Part shown: in pieces, positions 15,490-25,029 of the stretch | Numbering within the stretch: position 1 is the first letter of the stretch | How the letters are laid out: each line of letters starts with the position of its first letter | Origin: an uncultured Mediterranea sp. | GTDB taxonomy: Bacteria > Bacteroidota > Bacteroidia > Bacteroidales > Bacteroidaceae | Direction of reading: 5' to 3' | NCBI GenBank assembly: GCA_945641355.1 | Contig: CALZEQ010000022.1 | Location: forward strand, 1 to 52,316 | Length of the DNA: 52,316 nucleotides | Position numbers and translations under genes: made by a program | Notes under the pieces: generated by a model | Database searches by the model: none | Told to the model about the DNA's origin: nothing | Seen by the model: the letters and a program-made list of their open reading frames with translations, nothing else

Positions 15490-16530
15490 TCATGATTTTG
15501 TAATCTCTCCCGCCAGGTCCGAACTCATCCGATAGCGTATCTCTGGAATGCTTAGCTCGTGTCCAAGCAGGAACATCAGTTTCGTTACCGCACATTCGGG
15601 TGTGCTGTCGTACCCGCTTACAACGCCTGCCTGCAGCAGTTGAAGGCTGGTTTCGTATCGTCCCATCTCTACGGCTCCGCTTTGGCATTGCGTGATGTTC
15701 ACTATCACGATGCCCCGCTCGGATGCTTCTGTGAGTTGGCGTGTCAGCCACTCCTTCTGCGGTGCGTTGCCCGATCCGAATGTCTTCAGCACTACCGCTT
15801 TCAGCCCCGGTACATGCAGCACCGAGTGTATGATGCTCTCCTGTATGCCGGGGAAGAGTGTCAGCATCACCACGTTTGTGTCGAACACATAGTGCGGTTT
15901 CATCGGTCGGGTAGGGTCGGGCCTTCTGATCAGATGCTCGTTGAATCGGATGTGGATGCCCGCTTTGGCCAATGCCGGATAGTTAAACGAACGGAATGCG
16001 TTGAAGTTCTCTGCATTAATCTTTGTTGTCCGGTTTCCGCGCATCAGTTCGTTTTCAAAGAAGATGCAGACCTCCGGCACCATCGGGCTTCCATCTTCCC
16101 GTTTGGCAGCGGCTATCTCGATGGCGGTAATCAGGTTCTCTTTACCGTCTGTCCGCAGTGTGCCGATGGGCAGCTGCGAACCTGTCAGAATCACCGGTTT
16201 GCCCAGATTCTCCAGCATGAAGCTGAGGGCCGATGCCGTATAGGCCATTGTATCCGTTCCGTGCAGGATGACGAAACCGTCAAAGTTGTCATAGTTGTAA
16301 TTGATGATCTTTACAATTTTGGCCCAGCATGAAGGTTCCATATCCGACGAGTCGATAGGGGGGTCGAACTGATACGTAGAGATGCGGTAGTTGAATCTCT
16401 TCAGTTCGGGTACGTGTTTCAGCAGGTGGTCGAAGTTGAAGTTCTCCAATGCACCTGTTTCGGGATTCTCTATCATCCCGATGGTGCCGCCGGTGTAAAT
16501 CAGAAGTACAGAAGGACAATCGGTTGTCAT
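15490..16530 (-). CDS. ansA: Type I (cytoplasmic) L-asparaginase
   Basis: Hydrolyses asparagine to aspartate and ammonia. 346 residues, no signal peptide, consistent with the cytoplasmic type. LLIYTGGTIGM holds the first catalytic threonine, and VILHGTDTMAYTASAL the second Thr-Asp pair; VILTGSQLPIG and KTFGSGNAP are further conserved blocks. Start MTTDCPSVLL at 16530 was chosen; an in-frame upstream extension would be an implausible aromatic-rich tail. A TATATTTG -7 box lies on the minus strand at 16568-16561, about 30 bases upstream. Confidence 0.93.
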   Translation of the reverse strand: MTTDCPSVLLIYTGGTIGMIENPETGALENFNFDHLLKHVPELKRFNYRISTYQFDPPIDSSDMEPSCWAKIVKIINYNYDNFDGFVILHGTDTMAYTASALSFMLENLGKPVILTGSQLPIGTLRTDGKENLITAIEIAAAKREDGSPMVPEVCIFFENELMRGNRTTKINAENFNAFRSFNYPALAKAGIHIRFNEHLIRRPDPTRPMKPHYVFDTNVVMLTLFPGIQESIIHSVLHVPGLKAVVLKTFGSGNAPQKEWLTRQLTEASERGIVIVNITQCQSGAVEMGRYETSLQLLQAGVVSGYDSTPECAVTKLMFLLGHELSIPEIRYRMSSDLAGEITKS

Positions 16531-16890
16531 AATGTCAGATTTTTCTATGTTATTCCGCTGCAAATATAGGTAGAAAAAGTGAAAATGAAAGTATATCAGT
16601 GAAAGAAACTGCATTTTTCATCTCAGGCGATTTTCTTTTCAGGTGTTGCCGGACAGATTCGTGCAGGCAAGCTACAAAAAACAGCCGTACTTGTATAAAA
16701 TGGTTTCTGATATGCTGTGCAATTGCGGATAAATGTATATATTTGCGCTGTTTTCCCAGATTCATTGTCCGAGAGAGTTCATGAATGTATTTGTTGGTAA
16801 AACACGACATATGTTTCGAGGGAAAAACTACTGTGTGTAACTTATAAATTGATTGGAAACCGATTCGTCGGATAAACGTTGTCTGCGCCT
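16531..16890. other. Divergent intergenic region ansA / histidine kinase
   Basis: No gene is seen in these 360 bases. They hold the ansA -7 box (TATATTTG, minus, 16568-16561) and a rightward TATATTTG at 16738-16745, which could serve the kinase with a leader of ~140 bases. Neither has a clear -33 box. The region is AT-rich. Confidence 0.5.
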
Positions 16891-19224
16891 ATGAAGATAT
16901 TTCGTTCGAATACGCTTTATATCGTATGTCTGCTTGCTATTGGAATGCTTGCAGGTATCCTGGCGACTTGCCAGCACACGTACAACTATCGTGTGATGGT
17001 GATTCATTCGTTCGGTAGAAATTTCCCTAATTATCCTGAGTTCAACCGTCTTATCGAGTCGGAGTTCAACCGGCAGGGAGAACCTGTAGCACTGACTTTT
17101 CACTACCTGGACAGCGAAAAACGCAACCACCCCGAGGAAACTACTTTTATCCGTGAATTGTTGGACGGTGTTGCTCCCGATAAGATGCCCGACCTGATTA
17201 TCTCAGTGGGCGATCAAGCCACTTATTCGTTGCTGGTACATGACCATCCCCTCATTCATCGGGTACCTGTCGTCTTTATTGGAGTAGAGTTTCCTAATCA
17301 GAGTATACTGGCTCGGTACAACAACGTGACAGGCGTTACAGATTCACTTGATGTGTTGGAAAATCTCAAGGTGGTACGTGAAGTCATCGGCGAGCGTCAT
17401 CTCTTCACATTGATGGAACAGCGCGTACTGGACAAAAAAATGTTGGCGGAGTGTAACAAGCAGCTGGACGGTGTGCCTTACGTACTTAATAATTTGGAGT
17501 GGAAAAATACGATGTTCGCTGTCCGAAACACTCCCGACAGCATCTTTACCCTGACTTCTCTTTCCATCCGTAGCGGACAGAGTAATACTGCCATGAAAGA
17601 GAGCAACGAAGAGGTGACTTCGCAGTTGGGCGACGAGAACTTCTTTTTCATGATGCGCAATGATCAACCCCTCTACTACCTGCAGCTGAAGTCGGACGGA
17701 TTCTCCAACGCCATGCTTAATTTCACCAACAAAGAGCAGTTTACGGCCACTTACCATTACTTCGGTTCCAATCAGGGCGGCTTCGTGGCCGGTTACTTCT
17801 CGCCCATGAAGTATCAGGCAGCCGATGGCGTGGCTATAGCCATCCGCGTGTTGAGGGGTGAAGATCCTTCGACTATTCCCCTACATAACAGCCGTAAGGG
17901 ACATTACATCGACTGGGTCAACTATCGATTGCATAGCGACTTGCCCATTGACTCCATCCCTGCCAAGTACGAGCTGGTGCGAGACTCCTTTAGCGACCAT
18001 TATCCTCACCTGGCCGTCTGGCTCTACTCCATTGGTGGCGGGTTGGTCGCGCTGCTCATCCTCTTCCTACTCTTCGTCAATCTGCGTGAACGTCGCCACA
18101 AACGGCGTATCATCCGTCAGTCGCTTGAAGAGCGAAAAATGTTGAAGATGGCGTTGCAGAACAGCCAGGCATTTGCCTGGAAGCAACGGGGCGATGAGAT
18201 TACGCTGGAGGAGGACTTCTGGCTCTTCTTGCGCCAGCAGCCGCATCACATCTGTATGCAAGACTTTGCCCAATATATCCATCCCGATACCCGTGCCGCC
18301 TATCTGGACGAAGTGGATGCTCTGATGAACGGACGTTCGAGCCTCATAGAGGTGCAGTGCGACTTCAGTCAGACAGGAAAGTATGAGTGGTGGCAGATAC
18401 GCGCCAACCATCTGATGAAATCCAATAAGGAACATACCTATAGCTACGGCATCATACTGAATATCGAAGGCATCAAGCAACGCGAGGAGGAGTTGATTCG
18501 TGCCCGCAAGTTGGCCGAGCAGGCTGAACTGAAAGAGGCCTTTTTGGCCAACATGAGTCACGAAATACGTACACCGCTCAATGCCATCGTGGGCTTCAGC
18601 AATATTCTGGCCACTCCCGGCATGGGGTTGGAGGACGCAGAGAAAGAGGAGATGATGGCCACCATCAACAAGAACAACGACCTGTTGCTGAAGTTGGTGA
18701 ACGATGTGATTGACCTGTCGCGCATCGAATCGGGTCACATCATACTCCATCCGCAACCTTGTGCTTTGGATGCACTGATGGAGTGCATCTACCAAAGTTT
18801 CTACGTACAGGCTCCCCCTCACCTTCGGTATGAACTGCTGAGGGGAGAAGCCGGCCTCACCATTTTGGGCGACGACGGTCGCATCCAGCAGGTGCTGATG
18901 AACTTCCTGACCAATGCGGCCAAATGTACGCCGCAGGGATTCATCCACTTGGGCTGGCAATTGTCTGAACAGGGCGATGAGGTAGAGCTGTATGTGGAAG
19001 ACAGCGGCGTGGGTATGACGGAAGAACAGCAGCTCATGGTGTTCCAACGTTTCTATAAGACCGACGAGTTCCGCCAGGGCAGCGGCTTGGGCCTCTCCAT
19101 CTGCAAGGCCGTAGCCGAGAAGCTGGGGGCACGCATCACTCTGCAGTCGGCTCCGCAGCAAGGAAGCCGCTTCTCGCTTTGGGTGAAACGGCTGGCTGCT
19201 GCTTGCTCTGATACCTCTATTTGA
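16891..19224 (+). CDS. Orphan sensor histidine kinase with periplasmic ABC-substrate-binding-like domain
   Basis: A 777-residue membrane kinase. A signal-anchor at residues 8-28 precedes a ~340-residue extracytoplasmic domain (YRVMVIHSFGRNFPNYPEF, LIISVGDQATYSLL, VPVVFIGVEFPNQ). The pattern recalls the ABC_sub_bind group of periplasmic binding folds. A second membrane helix lies at ~374-395, then a PAS-like segment, the phosphoacceptor block ANMSHEIRTPLNAIVGFS (~residue 553), and an ATPase domain with NFLTNAAKC, VEDSGVGM and GSGLGLSICKAV. There is no receiver domain and no response regulator beside it. I chose ATG 16891 over an in-frame TTG at 16879. Its 3' end overlaps the convergent bioD by 8 bases. 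Confidence 0.9.
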   Translation: MKIFRSNTLYIVCLLAIGMLAGILATCQHTYNYRVMVIHSFGRNFPNYPEFNRLIESEFNRQGEPVALTFHYLDSEKRNHPEETTFIRELLDGVAPDKMPDLIISVGDQATYSLLVHDHPLIHRVPVVFIGVEFPNQSILARYNNVTGVTDSLDVLENLKVVREVIGERHLFTLMEQRVLDKKMLAECNKQLDGVPYVLNNLEWKNTMFAVRNTPDSIFTLTSLSIRSGQSNTAMKESNEEVTSQLGDENFFFMMRNDQPLYYLQLKSDGFSNAMLNFTNKEQFTATYHYFGSNQGGFVAGYFSPMKYQAADGVAIAIRVLRGEDPSTIPLHNSRKGHYIDWVNYRLHSDLPIDSIPAKYELVRDSFSDHYPHLAVWLYSIGGGLVALLILFLLFVNLRERRHKRRIIRQSLEERKMLKMALQNSQAFAWKQRGDEITLEEDFWLFLRQQPHHICMQDFAQYIHPDTRAAYLDEVDALMNGRSSLIEVQCDFSQTGKYEWWQIRANHLMKSNKEHTYSYGIILNIEGIKQREEELIRARKLAEQAELKEAFLANMSHEIRTPLNAIVGFSNILATPGMGLEDAEKEEMMATINKNNDLLLKLVNDVIDLSRIESGHIILHPQPCALDALMECIYQSFYVQAPPHLRYELLRGEAGLTILGDDGRIQQVLMNFLTNAAKCTPQGFIHLGWQLSEQGDEVELYVEDSGVGMTEEQQLMVFQRFYKTDEFRQGSGLGLSICKAVAEKLGARITLQSAPQQGSRFSLWVKRLAAACSDTSI

Positions 19225-19861
19225 GTTCGGGAACCTCCAGCATCCGAGTGTCGGGGAAGTGCTTCTGCAGGTAGGTACGAATGTAATGCATCGTATCTTC
19301 TTGGATGGTCTTGTCCTCCACAGTGGGATAGAGGTTGTAGAGCACCGTATGCAAGGAGATGGAACGCTGCCGGATGGCTTCCAGCGCAAGCAAGGTGTGG
19401 TTGATGCTGCCCAGACGGCCGGAGGTGACAAAGAGCAGCGGGTAGCGATGGTCGGCTATATAGTCGATGGTGAGGTACTCCTCCGTGAGCGGAACCATCA
19501 ACCCGCCGGCCCCCTCCACCAATACGATGTCGTAGCGCCGGGCCAGTTCGTCAGTGGCTTGCTCTATCTTCTGAAAGTCGATGGGACGGTGGTCGATGCG
19601 TGCGGCCAGGTGGGGCGAACAGGGATAGCTGAATATTTCGGGCATGGTGAGGCCTTCACGGTCTTCGGGCAGATAGCCGCTGCCCATGATGCGGCGGTGC
19701 AGGTCGATGTCCTCGCTGTGGCCTACATTGCCCGTCTGTATGAATTTCTGCGTAATGACACGCTTGCCACCTTCGGCCAGTTGACGGGCCAGCCAGGCGG
19801 TACAGTAACTCTTTCCGGCATCGGTGTCGATGCCACTGATGAAGTATATTCCATTCTTCAT
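19217..19861 (-). CDS. bioD: ATP-dependent dethiobiotin synthetase
   Basis: Closes the ureido ring of dethiobiotin from 7,8-diaminopelargonate, CO2 and ATP. 214 residues, usual length. The P-loop is FISGIDTDAGKSYCTAWLA, with the characteristic DTDAGKS. KFIQTGN and LVEGAGGLMVPLT (the conserved EGAGG) follow. Last gene of the biotin operon; its start overlaps the bioC stop by 4 bases. Convergent with the kinase gene. Confidence 0.96.
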   Translation of the reverse strand: MKNGIYFISGIDTDAGKSYCTAWLARQLAEGGKRVITQKFIQTGNVGHSEDIDLHRRIMGSGYLPEDREGLTMPEIFSYPCSPHLAARIDHRPIDFQKIEQATDELARRYDIVLVEGAGGLMVPLTEEYLTIDYIADHRYPLLFVTSGRLGSINHTLLALEAIRQRSISLHTVLYNLYPTVEDKTIQEDTMHYIRTYLQKHFPDTRMLEVPELK

Positions 19862-20613
19862 AATGAATCCGATGTTTTTTGTGCGATGATGTATATAGGG
19901 TGATAAGTCAGCGCGACCCGTCCGTCGGGCCTGCTGTATCGACGGAGGTATTCGTTGCAGAAGGCTTGCAAGCGGCCGCGTGTCCACACTCGCTTCTCGG
20001 TGCCCGTTACACCTGTCTCTTTCAGATGTTTCAGGACAGCTGTCGGATGATCGAAACAGAGGGTTGCCCGCTCTTCTTCGGCATGAAGCAGCCGGAAGTG
20101 TGGAGCCAGCATGTCTGTCAGTTCGCTCAGCGAGGGGTAGGTGAGTCCGTTGCCTGTCAGCTGCTTGATTTCTATCAGGTTGTCGGGGCCGAAGGTGCTG
20201 AATGCCAACAGGCCTTCCGATGTCAGTGCCTCGTAGCAGTGCCGGAAGAAGGCTTCCGGATGTACGAACCATTGGAGGGTGGAGCAGGAGGTAATCAGCC
20301 GGGTATCGCATGGCAGGGGAAGTCCTTCGGCATCGCCTGCCAGAAAGCAGGCGGGAAGGTCGCTGACGCACTCCTCCATCTCGGGGCAGAGGTCGTTCAG
20401 CCACAGCTGGTGCGGATGCAGCTGCTGCAGCAACATGCGCGAGTAAACTCCCGTTCCGCATCCTATCTCCACTACCTGCCGGCCATGCTCTTCGCGGCAG
20501 TAGGGCTGCAGCAGGCGCAGCATTTTGGCGGCTACCTCACCCTGCACTTTGGCTTCGCGGTTGTAGGTGTTGCGTGCCTGGGCAAACCGTTCGGCAATCA
20601 GTCGTTTGTCCAT
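19858..20613 (-). CDS. bioC: Malonyl-ACP O-methyltransferase
   Basis: Methylates the free carboxyl of malonyl-ACP so that the fatty-acid machinery can extend it to a pimeloyl ester. 251 residues. MDKRLIAERFAQARNTYNRE is the typical N-terminus; VVEIGCGTGVYSRML is the SAM loop, and SCSTLQWFVHPE and LAFSTFGPDNLIEI follow as in other BioC. It overlaps bioG by 16 bases, so the two are translationally coupled: methylation and demethylation of the pimeloyl chain are encoded side by side. Confidence 0.93.
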   Translation of the reverse strand: MDKRLIAERFAQARNTYNREAKVQGEVAAKMLRLLQPYCREEHGRQVVEIGCGTGVYSRMLLQQLHPHQLWLNDLCPEMEECVSDLPACFLAGDAEGLPLPCDTRLITSCSTLQWFVHPEAFFRHCYEALTSEGLLAFSTFGPDNLIEIKQLTGNGLTYPSLSELTDMLAPHFRLLHAEEERATLCFDHPTAVLKHLKETGVTGTEKRVWTRGRLQAFCNEYLRRYSRPDGRVALTYHPIYIIAQKTSDSL

Positions 20614-21269
20614 ATCTCCTCCAGATAGTGTTTGAAGATGCGTTCCGTGTAGTGTGCTTCGTCCGACAGGCATATTTCGGCACCGGCCTCCTCCCAGGCG
20701 CAACGTTGGTTGGCGGGCGGGATGATGCGGTCGTTTGCTCCGATGAAGGCCTCGCGGAAGAAGGAGGGGTCGGGCAGCGGCTGTTGTGCCTCCTCCCGCT
20801 GCAAGGTGGCGGCCAGCTCCTCACGCAGCTCCTCCAGCGGGCGGTGCGGGCTTACCTCCAAAAAGCGTCGGAAGGCAGCCGTGTCACTGCACATGCGGCG
20901 CAGGAACTTGTGGAGCGAGGCTCCGTTCAGTCCTTCCAGCGTCCCTCGGAAGATGGCTTCGGGGATGCCGCGGCGGTCGTCCATCTGATAAGGCGTGCCG
21001 TTCAGGGCGATGGTACGGCCGATGGGCAATGCCAGCGGTGGCACGACCCGTGCCGCTGCCCATACGCCCATGGACCATCCTACGACGTGAATCTCTCGGT
21101 AGTTGTCCAGCAGAGAGGGGTCAAATTGCAGCGAACAGTAGTCATAGCAAATCATGTAGTCACTCCCTGCCGGATGATAGTGGCGGAAGGGTGTCTCGTC
21201 AGCTCCCCATCCGGCAAAGAAGAGCAGCAGGCGGGGATGATGTTCGTGTATGAGGTACAGTTGTTTCAT
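20598..21269 (-). CDS. bioG: Pimeloyl-ACP methyl ester esterase, BioG type
   Basis: Cleaves the methyl ester from pimeloyl-ACP methyl ester, ending chain elongation. 223 residues of the BioG (DUF452) alpha/beta-hydrolase family. LLLFFAGWGADETPF is the family-typical opening, VVGWSMGVWAA the nucleophile elbow (G-x-S-x-G), and the C-terminal SDEAHYTERIF supplies a likely catalytic His. It takes the place of BioH. The gap to bioF upstream is 11 bases. Confidence 0.93.
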   Translation of the reverse strand: MKQLYLIHEHHPRLLLFFAGWGADETPFRHYHPAGSDYMICYDYCSLQFDPSLLDNYREIHVVGWSMGVWAAARVVPPLALPIGRTIALNGTPYQMDDRRGIPEAIFRGTLEGLNGASLHKFLRRMCSDTAAFRRFLEVSPHRPLEELREELAATLQREEAQQPLPDPSFFREAFIGANDRIIPPANQRCAWEEAGAEICLSDEAHYTERIFKHYLEEIWTND

Positions 21270-21280
21270 GTTCTGAGTCT

Positions 21281-22441
21281 TTAGAGGTTACGTATCAAAT
21301 CGGCCAGCTGTTCTACCTCCTCCCGACGGATGTCGGCCGTCAGCGAGAAGCGGATGCGTGAGGTCCCTTCGGGTACCGTAGGCGGACGCACGGGCAGTGC
21401 ATAGAACCCGTGACGCTGCAGCAGCTCGGCACGCAGGATGGTGTCTGCACTGGCCCCTACAATCATCGGCACGATGTGGCTCTGGCTGGGGCAGGTGTAG
21501 CCACGCTCCAGCAGTGCCTGCCGAAGCAGCAGGCTGATGGCTGCCAGGTGTTGGCGGAGTGGTTGCATCCGAGCCAGGCGGCGGACGATGAAGAGCGTCC
21601 ACGCCACATTGACAGGAGGCAGGGCGGTGGTGAAGATGAAGGTGCGCATTTTGTTGACCAGGTATTCGCGGATGGCTTTGCGGCAGACGATATAGGCGCC
21701 GGCCGAAGCGGCGGCTTTGCCGAAGGTGCCTACCAGCAAATCGATGTCTGCAATGCACTTCTCCTCCTCGGCAAGTCCCAGCCCATGCGGTCCGCATACG
21801 CCGAAGGCATGGGCTTCGTCCACATAGAGCAGCACATGGGGGTATAGGCGTTTCAGCTGTACCAGGGCCGTCAGGTCGGCCTTGTCACCGTCCATGCTGA
21901 AGAGGCTTTCGGTGACAATGATAATCTGCCGGTAGGATGCCTGGTGCTGGCTGAGCAGACGCTCCAGTTGCAACAGGTCGTTGTGCCGGTAGCGGATGCA
22001 GCGGGCCGGTGAGAGGCGAATTCCGTCAATCAGGCTTGCATGCACCAGCTTGTCAGCCAGGATGAGCGTCTGAGCATCACTGAGGGCAGGTAGGATGCCC
22101 GTATTGGCGTGGTAGCCGCTGTTGAATACCAGTGCGGCCTCGGTGCCGAACAGGTGGGCCAGCTCTGCTTCCAGCTCTTCGTAAACGGTGAAGTTGCCGG
22201 TGAGCAGGCGTGACGACGACGAGGTGGGCAGAAACGTCTCTGGCGTCAGTGTGGCCAGAAACTCCCGACGAAGGGAGAGGTCGGCCGACAATCCCAGATA
22301 GTCGTTGGACGAAAGGTTCAGCATCCGCTGTCCGTTCACCACCACCTCTCTGCCATCGTGTACCATCTGCGGCAGGCGGCGCAGGTTGCTGCTTGCCTCT
22401 AAGGTATGCAGCTCCTCTTGTATATGGTCAATTATATTCAT
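21281..22441 (-). CDS. bioF: 8-amino-7-oxononanoate synthase
   Basis: PLP enzyme condensing pimeloyl-ACP (or CoA) with alanine. 386 residues, full length. LNLSSNDYLGLSAD is the family's N-terminal block, SSSRLLTGNFTVYEELE the glycine-rich region, VDEAHAFGVCGPHGLG the PLP-ring aspartate region, and the PLP lysine lies in LLVGTFGKAAASAGAYI. 18 bases separate it from bioAB upstream. Confidence 0.95.
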   Translation of the reverse strand: MNIIDHIQEELHTLEASSNLRRLPQMVHDGREVVVNGQRMLNLSSNDYLGLSADLSLRREFLATLTPETFLPTSSSSRLLTGNFTVYEELEAELAHLFGTEAALVFNSGYHANTGILPALSDAQTLILADKLVHASLIDGIRLSPARCIRYRHNDLLQLERLLSQHQASYRQIIIVTESLFSMDGDKADLTALVQLKRLYPHVLLYVDEAHAFGVCGPHGLGLAEEEKCIADIDLLVGTFGKAAASAGAYIVCRKAIREYLVNKMRTFIFTTALPPVNVAWTLFIVRRLARMQPLRQHLAAISLLLRQALLERGYTCPSQSHIVPMIVGASADTILRAELLQRHGFYALPVRPPTVPEGTSRIRFSLTADIRREEVEQLADLIRNL

Positions 22442-22459
22442 GTGCGCATCATTGGTTTT

Positions 22460-24733
22460 TTACATCTCTTTCACAATCTTCAGCAAGCCGGTAGTGAGTC
22501 GGGTCAGCTGTTCGGACGTGATGATAAAGGGCGGCATCAGGTACACCAACCGGCCGAAGGGGCGTACCCAGATGCCCTCTTCCACAAAGCGGCGTTGCAT
22601 CCATGCCATATCCACCGGCTGCTTGACCTCTATCACGCCGATGGCTCCCAGCACCCGCACATCGGCCACTTGCGGGAAGTGACGGGCGGGAGCCAGTTCG
22701 TCACGCAGTTGCCGCTCGATGCGCTTCACCTTGCCTTGCCAGTCGTATTCGGGTGAGGTGAGCAGGCGCACCGAGGCACATGCCACGGCACATGCCAACG
22801 GATTGCCCATGAAGGTAGGCCCGTGCATGAAGCAACCCGGCGTGTGGTTGGAAATGCTGTCGGCCACCTCGTTGCTGGCCAGCACGGCCGAGAGGGTCAT
22901 GTAGCCTCCCGTCAGTGCCTTGCCGATGCACATGATGTCCGGCTCCACCCCTGCGTGCTCCCAGGCAAAGAGCTTGCCTGTGCGTCCGAATCCGGTGGCT
23001 ATCTCGTCAAAAATCAGCAGCAGCCCATATTCACGGCAGAGCTTGGCTGCCTCGCGCAGGTATTGCGGATGGTAGAACCACATGCCTCCTGCACCCTGCA
23101 CGATGGGCTCCAGTATCAGTGCTGCCAGCTCGTGGTAGTGTTGCCGGATGGTTTGCTCCAGCGGCAGGATGTCGTCGGGGTTCCATTCGCCGTCGAAGCG
23201 TGAACGGGGCTGGGGCACAAAGTGACGTACGGGCAGGGCAGGGCCGAAGAGTGAGTGCATGCCGGTGACAGGGTCGCACACGGACATGGCATTCCACGTG
23301 TCGCCATGATAGCCGCTGCGGATGGTGACGAAGTTGTTCTTGTGCGCCAAGGCCGACGCATCGGGAGCCGAGAGGCTCTTGGCATACCAGTATTGGACGG
23401 CCATCTTCAAGGCCACCTCTACCGCTACCGAGCCCGAGTCGGCGTAGAATATCTTCTGCATGGAGGGAGGTACCAGCGGCAGCAGCAGTTCGCCCAGACG
23501 GATGGCAGGATTGTGCGTCAATCCACCGAACATGACGTGCGACATGCTGTGCAGTTGTTCTTCGGCTGCCCGGTTCAGGACGGGATGGTTGTAGCCGTGC
23601 ACCGCGCACCACCACGACGACATGCCCTCTACCAGCGTGCGTTCGCCTTGCGGCGCTTGTGGGTCGTCCAGCGTGAGGGTAGCTCCCTGTGCCCGTTTCA
23701 CTTTGTACACGGGCAGGGGATGGGTGGTGGATGTATAGGGATGCCACAGATGCTCGCGGTCGAAGGCAGACCCGCAGAAGTCGTACCCCGCTTCCTCAAT
23801 CAGTGCCTTGTCGTCCGACACCTTCGAGCCGAGGGTGGTCAGCAGATCGCCCACGATGGCCGAGTTGATACCTATATATAGTGCACGCTTCACTGCCGCC
23901 TGACTGAGTTGCGACCGTCCGCCGGCAAAGCGCAGATAGGCGGTGGGGTTGATGAAGCGGAACAGTGCGATGGTGGTAAGGACCTCTTCTTCGGTAAGTG
24001 GAGTCTGATGCTCCAGAGGAGTGCCTGGTATGGGGCTGAGCAAGTTGATGGGGATGGATTGGGTGCCCAGCTGATTTAAGGTGAAGGCAAACTCGATGCG
24101 TTGCTCCAACGTCTCACCCATGCCGATGATGCCCCCGCTGCATATCTCCATGCCGGCACGGCGGGCCGCTTCGAGGGTGGCTATCTTTTCTGCTTGCGTA
24201 TGGGTGGTGCAGAGGGTGGAGAAGTAGGAGGGAGCCGTCTCCAGGTTGCAGTGGTAGCGGGTGATGCCGGCTTCGTGGAGTGCCTGCAATCCGGCTTCGT
24301 CCAACAGGCCCAACGAGGCGCACAGATGGATGGACGAGTGACGGCGCATGTGGCGCGTGGTTTCGCAGATCTGCTCCAGTTGCTTGGAGGTGGGTTTGCG
24401 GCCGCTGGTTACCAACGAGAAGCGGGCCACGTCCTGCCGCTCGTTGTAAAGTGCCTGTCGCAGACACTCCTCTTTGTCAACCAGGTCATATACATCGGCC
24501 TTCGTCTGGTAGTGGGCCGACTGGGCGCACCACTTGCAGTTTTCGGGACAGCGTCCCGACTTGGCGTTGATGATGGAGCACATGTCAAACTCGCGTGAAG
24601 CACGGACACGGGTGATGTCATGTGCGGCATCGTAGAGCGCCTCTTTATCGGGTTGGGTGGCCAGCCACAGCGCCTCTTCTTCGCGGATGTCGGCTCCGGC
24701 CATCACTTTCTCTTTCAGTTCTTGAATGGTCAT
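22460..24733 (-). CDS. bioAB: Bifunctional biotin synthase / DAPA aminotransferase (BioB-BioA fusion)
   Basis: One 757-residue protein catalysing two non-adjacent biotin steps. Residues 1-~310 are BioB, a radical-SAM enzyme: the [4Fe-4S] motif is [10 protein letters not shown] (C-x3-C-x2-C), and [13 protein letters not shown] and [11 protein letters not shown] follow. Residues ~320-757 are BioA, a class III aminotransferase: HLWHPYTS at the start, [37 protein letters not shown], and PLP lysine in [15 protein letters not shown]. The BioB part ends a little short of free-standing BioB (~345), consistent with the linker being the BioA start. This fusion is known from Bacteroides. It overlaps the upstream small ORF by 89 bases. 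Confidence 0.95.
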   Translation of the reverse strand: MTIQELKEKVMAGADIREEEALWLATQPDKEALYDAAHDITRVRASREFDMCSIINAKSGRCPENCKWCAQSAHYQTKADVYDLVDKEECLRQALYNERQDVARFSLVTSGRKPTSKQLEQICETTRHMRRHSSIHLCASLGLLDEAGLQALHEAGITRYHCNLETAPSYFSTLCTTHTQAEKIATLEAARRAGMEICSGGIIGMGETLEQRIEFAFTLNQLGTQSIPINLLSPIPGTPLEHQTPLTEEEVLTTIALFRFINPTAYLRFAGGRSQLSQAAVKRALYIGINSAIVGDLLTTLGSKVSDDKALIEEAGYDFCGSAFDREHLWHPYTSTTHPLPVYKVKRAQGATLTLDDPQAPQGERTLVEGMSSWWCAVHGYNHPVLNRAAEEQLHSMSHVMFGGLTHNPAIRLGELLLPLVPPSMQKIFYADSGSVAVEVALKMAVQYWYAKSLSAPDASALAHKNNFVTIRSGYHGDTWNAMSVCDPVTGMHSLFGPALPVRHFVPQPRSRFDGEWNPDDILPLEQTIRQHYHELAALILEPIVQGAGGMWFYHPQYLREAAKLCREYGLLLIFDEIATGFGRTGKLFAWEHAGVEPDIMCIGKALTGGYMTLSAVLASNEVADSISNHTPGCFMHGPTFMGNPLACAVACASVRLLTSPEYDWQGKVKRIERQLRDELAPARHFPQVADVRVLGAIGVIEVKQPVDMAWMQRRFVEEGIWVRPFGRLVYLMPPFIITSEQLTRLTTGLLKIVKEM

Positions 24734-24968
24734 ATCTTTCAGTCAATAGGTTGTCAGGGTTCATCATGTCCATGTAGAGAGCCTCCTCCTCATTCCGCCG
24801 GCCGAGGCGGACGGTGCCCTGCTTCTGCTTGCTCAGCGAGCAGTCGGCCACGTTCTTGCGCAGGCAGCCGATGGTGACGCAACGCCCCATGCTGGCAAAG
24901 GCGGCATAGCGCTTGCGGCTCCAGCGGCGGAAACGCAGGGTACGGCGGATAGGAAGGCTCTTTTTCAT
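24645..24968 (-). CDS. Small basic protein leading the biotin operon, function unknown
   Basis: A 107-residue ORF between the biotin promoter and bioAB. Its first half is strongly basic and aromatic: [19 protein letters not shown], followed by [12 protein letters not shown] and [11 protein letters not shown] recall the arrangement R-W-S-R-K-x-Y-A-x-F with V-x-I-G-x-L as recurring in Bacteroidota, both in short ORFs and at the N-termini of some TonB-dependent receptors, but cannot verify it here. The C-terminal ~30 residues overlap bioAB in another frame and are low-complexity, so only the first ~75 residues may matter. It could be a real protein or a translated leader. No catalytic motif is visible. 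Confidence 0.5.
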   Translation of the reverse strand: MKKSLPIRRTLRFRRWSRKRYAAFASMGRCVTIGCLRKNVADCSLSKQKQGTVRLGRRNEEEALYMDMMNPDNLLTERYDHSRTERESDGRSRHPRRRGAVAGHPTR

Positions 24969-24990
24969 GACCATGTTACAATCGTTTTTT

Positions 24991-25029
24991 TTGCGACGCA
25001 AATGTAAGGAAAATCTTTGATTAACCCAA
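24991..25029 (-). promoter_or_regulatory. Biotin operon promoter with palindromic start site
   Basis: On the minus strand, TTGG at 25029-25026 and TACATTTG at 25006-24999 are 19 bases apart, a good Bacteroides promoter lying in the 3' end of the neighbouring PLP gene. The perfect palindrome TTGCG-a-CGCAA (24991-25001) overlaps the end of the -7 box and the predicted start site, a good place for a repressor operator. Confidence 0.55.

Noticed and set aside
16879..16890. TTG start four codons upstream for the orphan kinase
   Set aside because: ATG 16891 gives a normal signal-anchor beginning MKIFRS.
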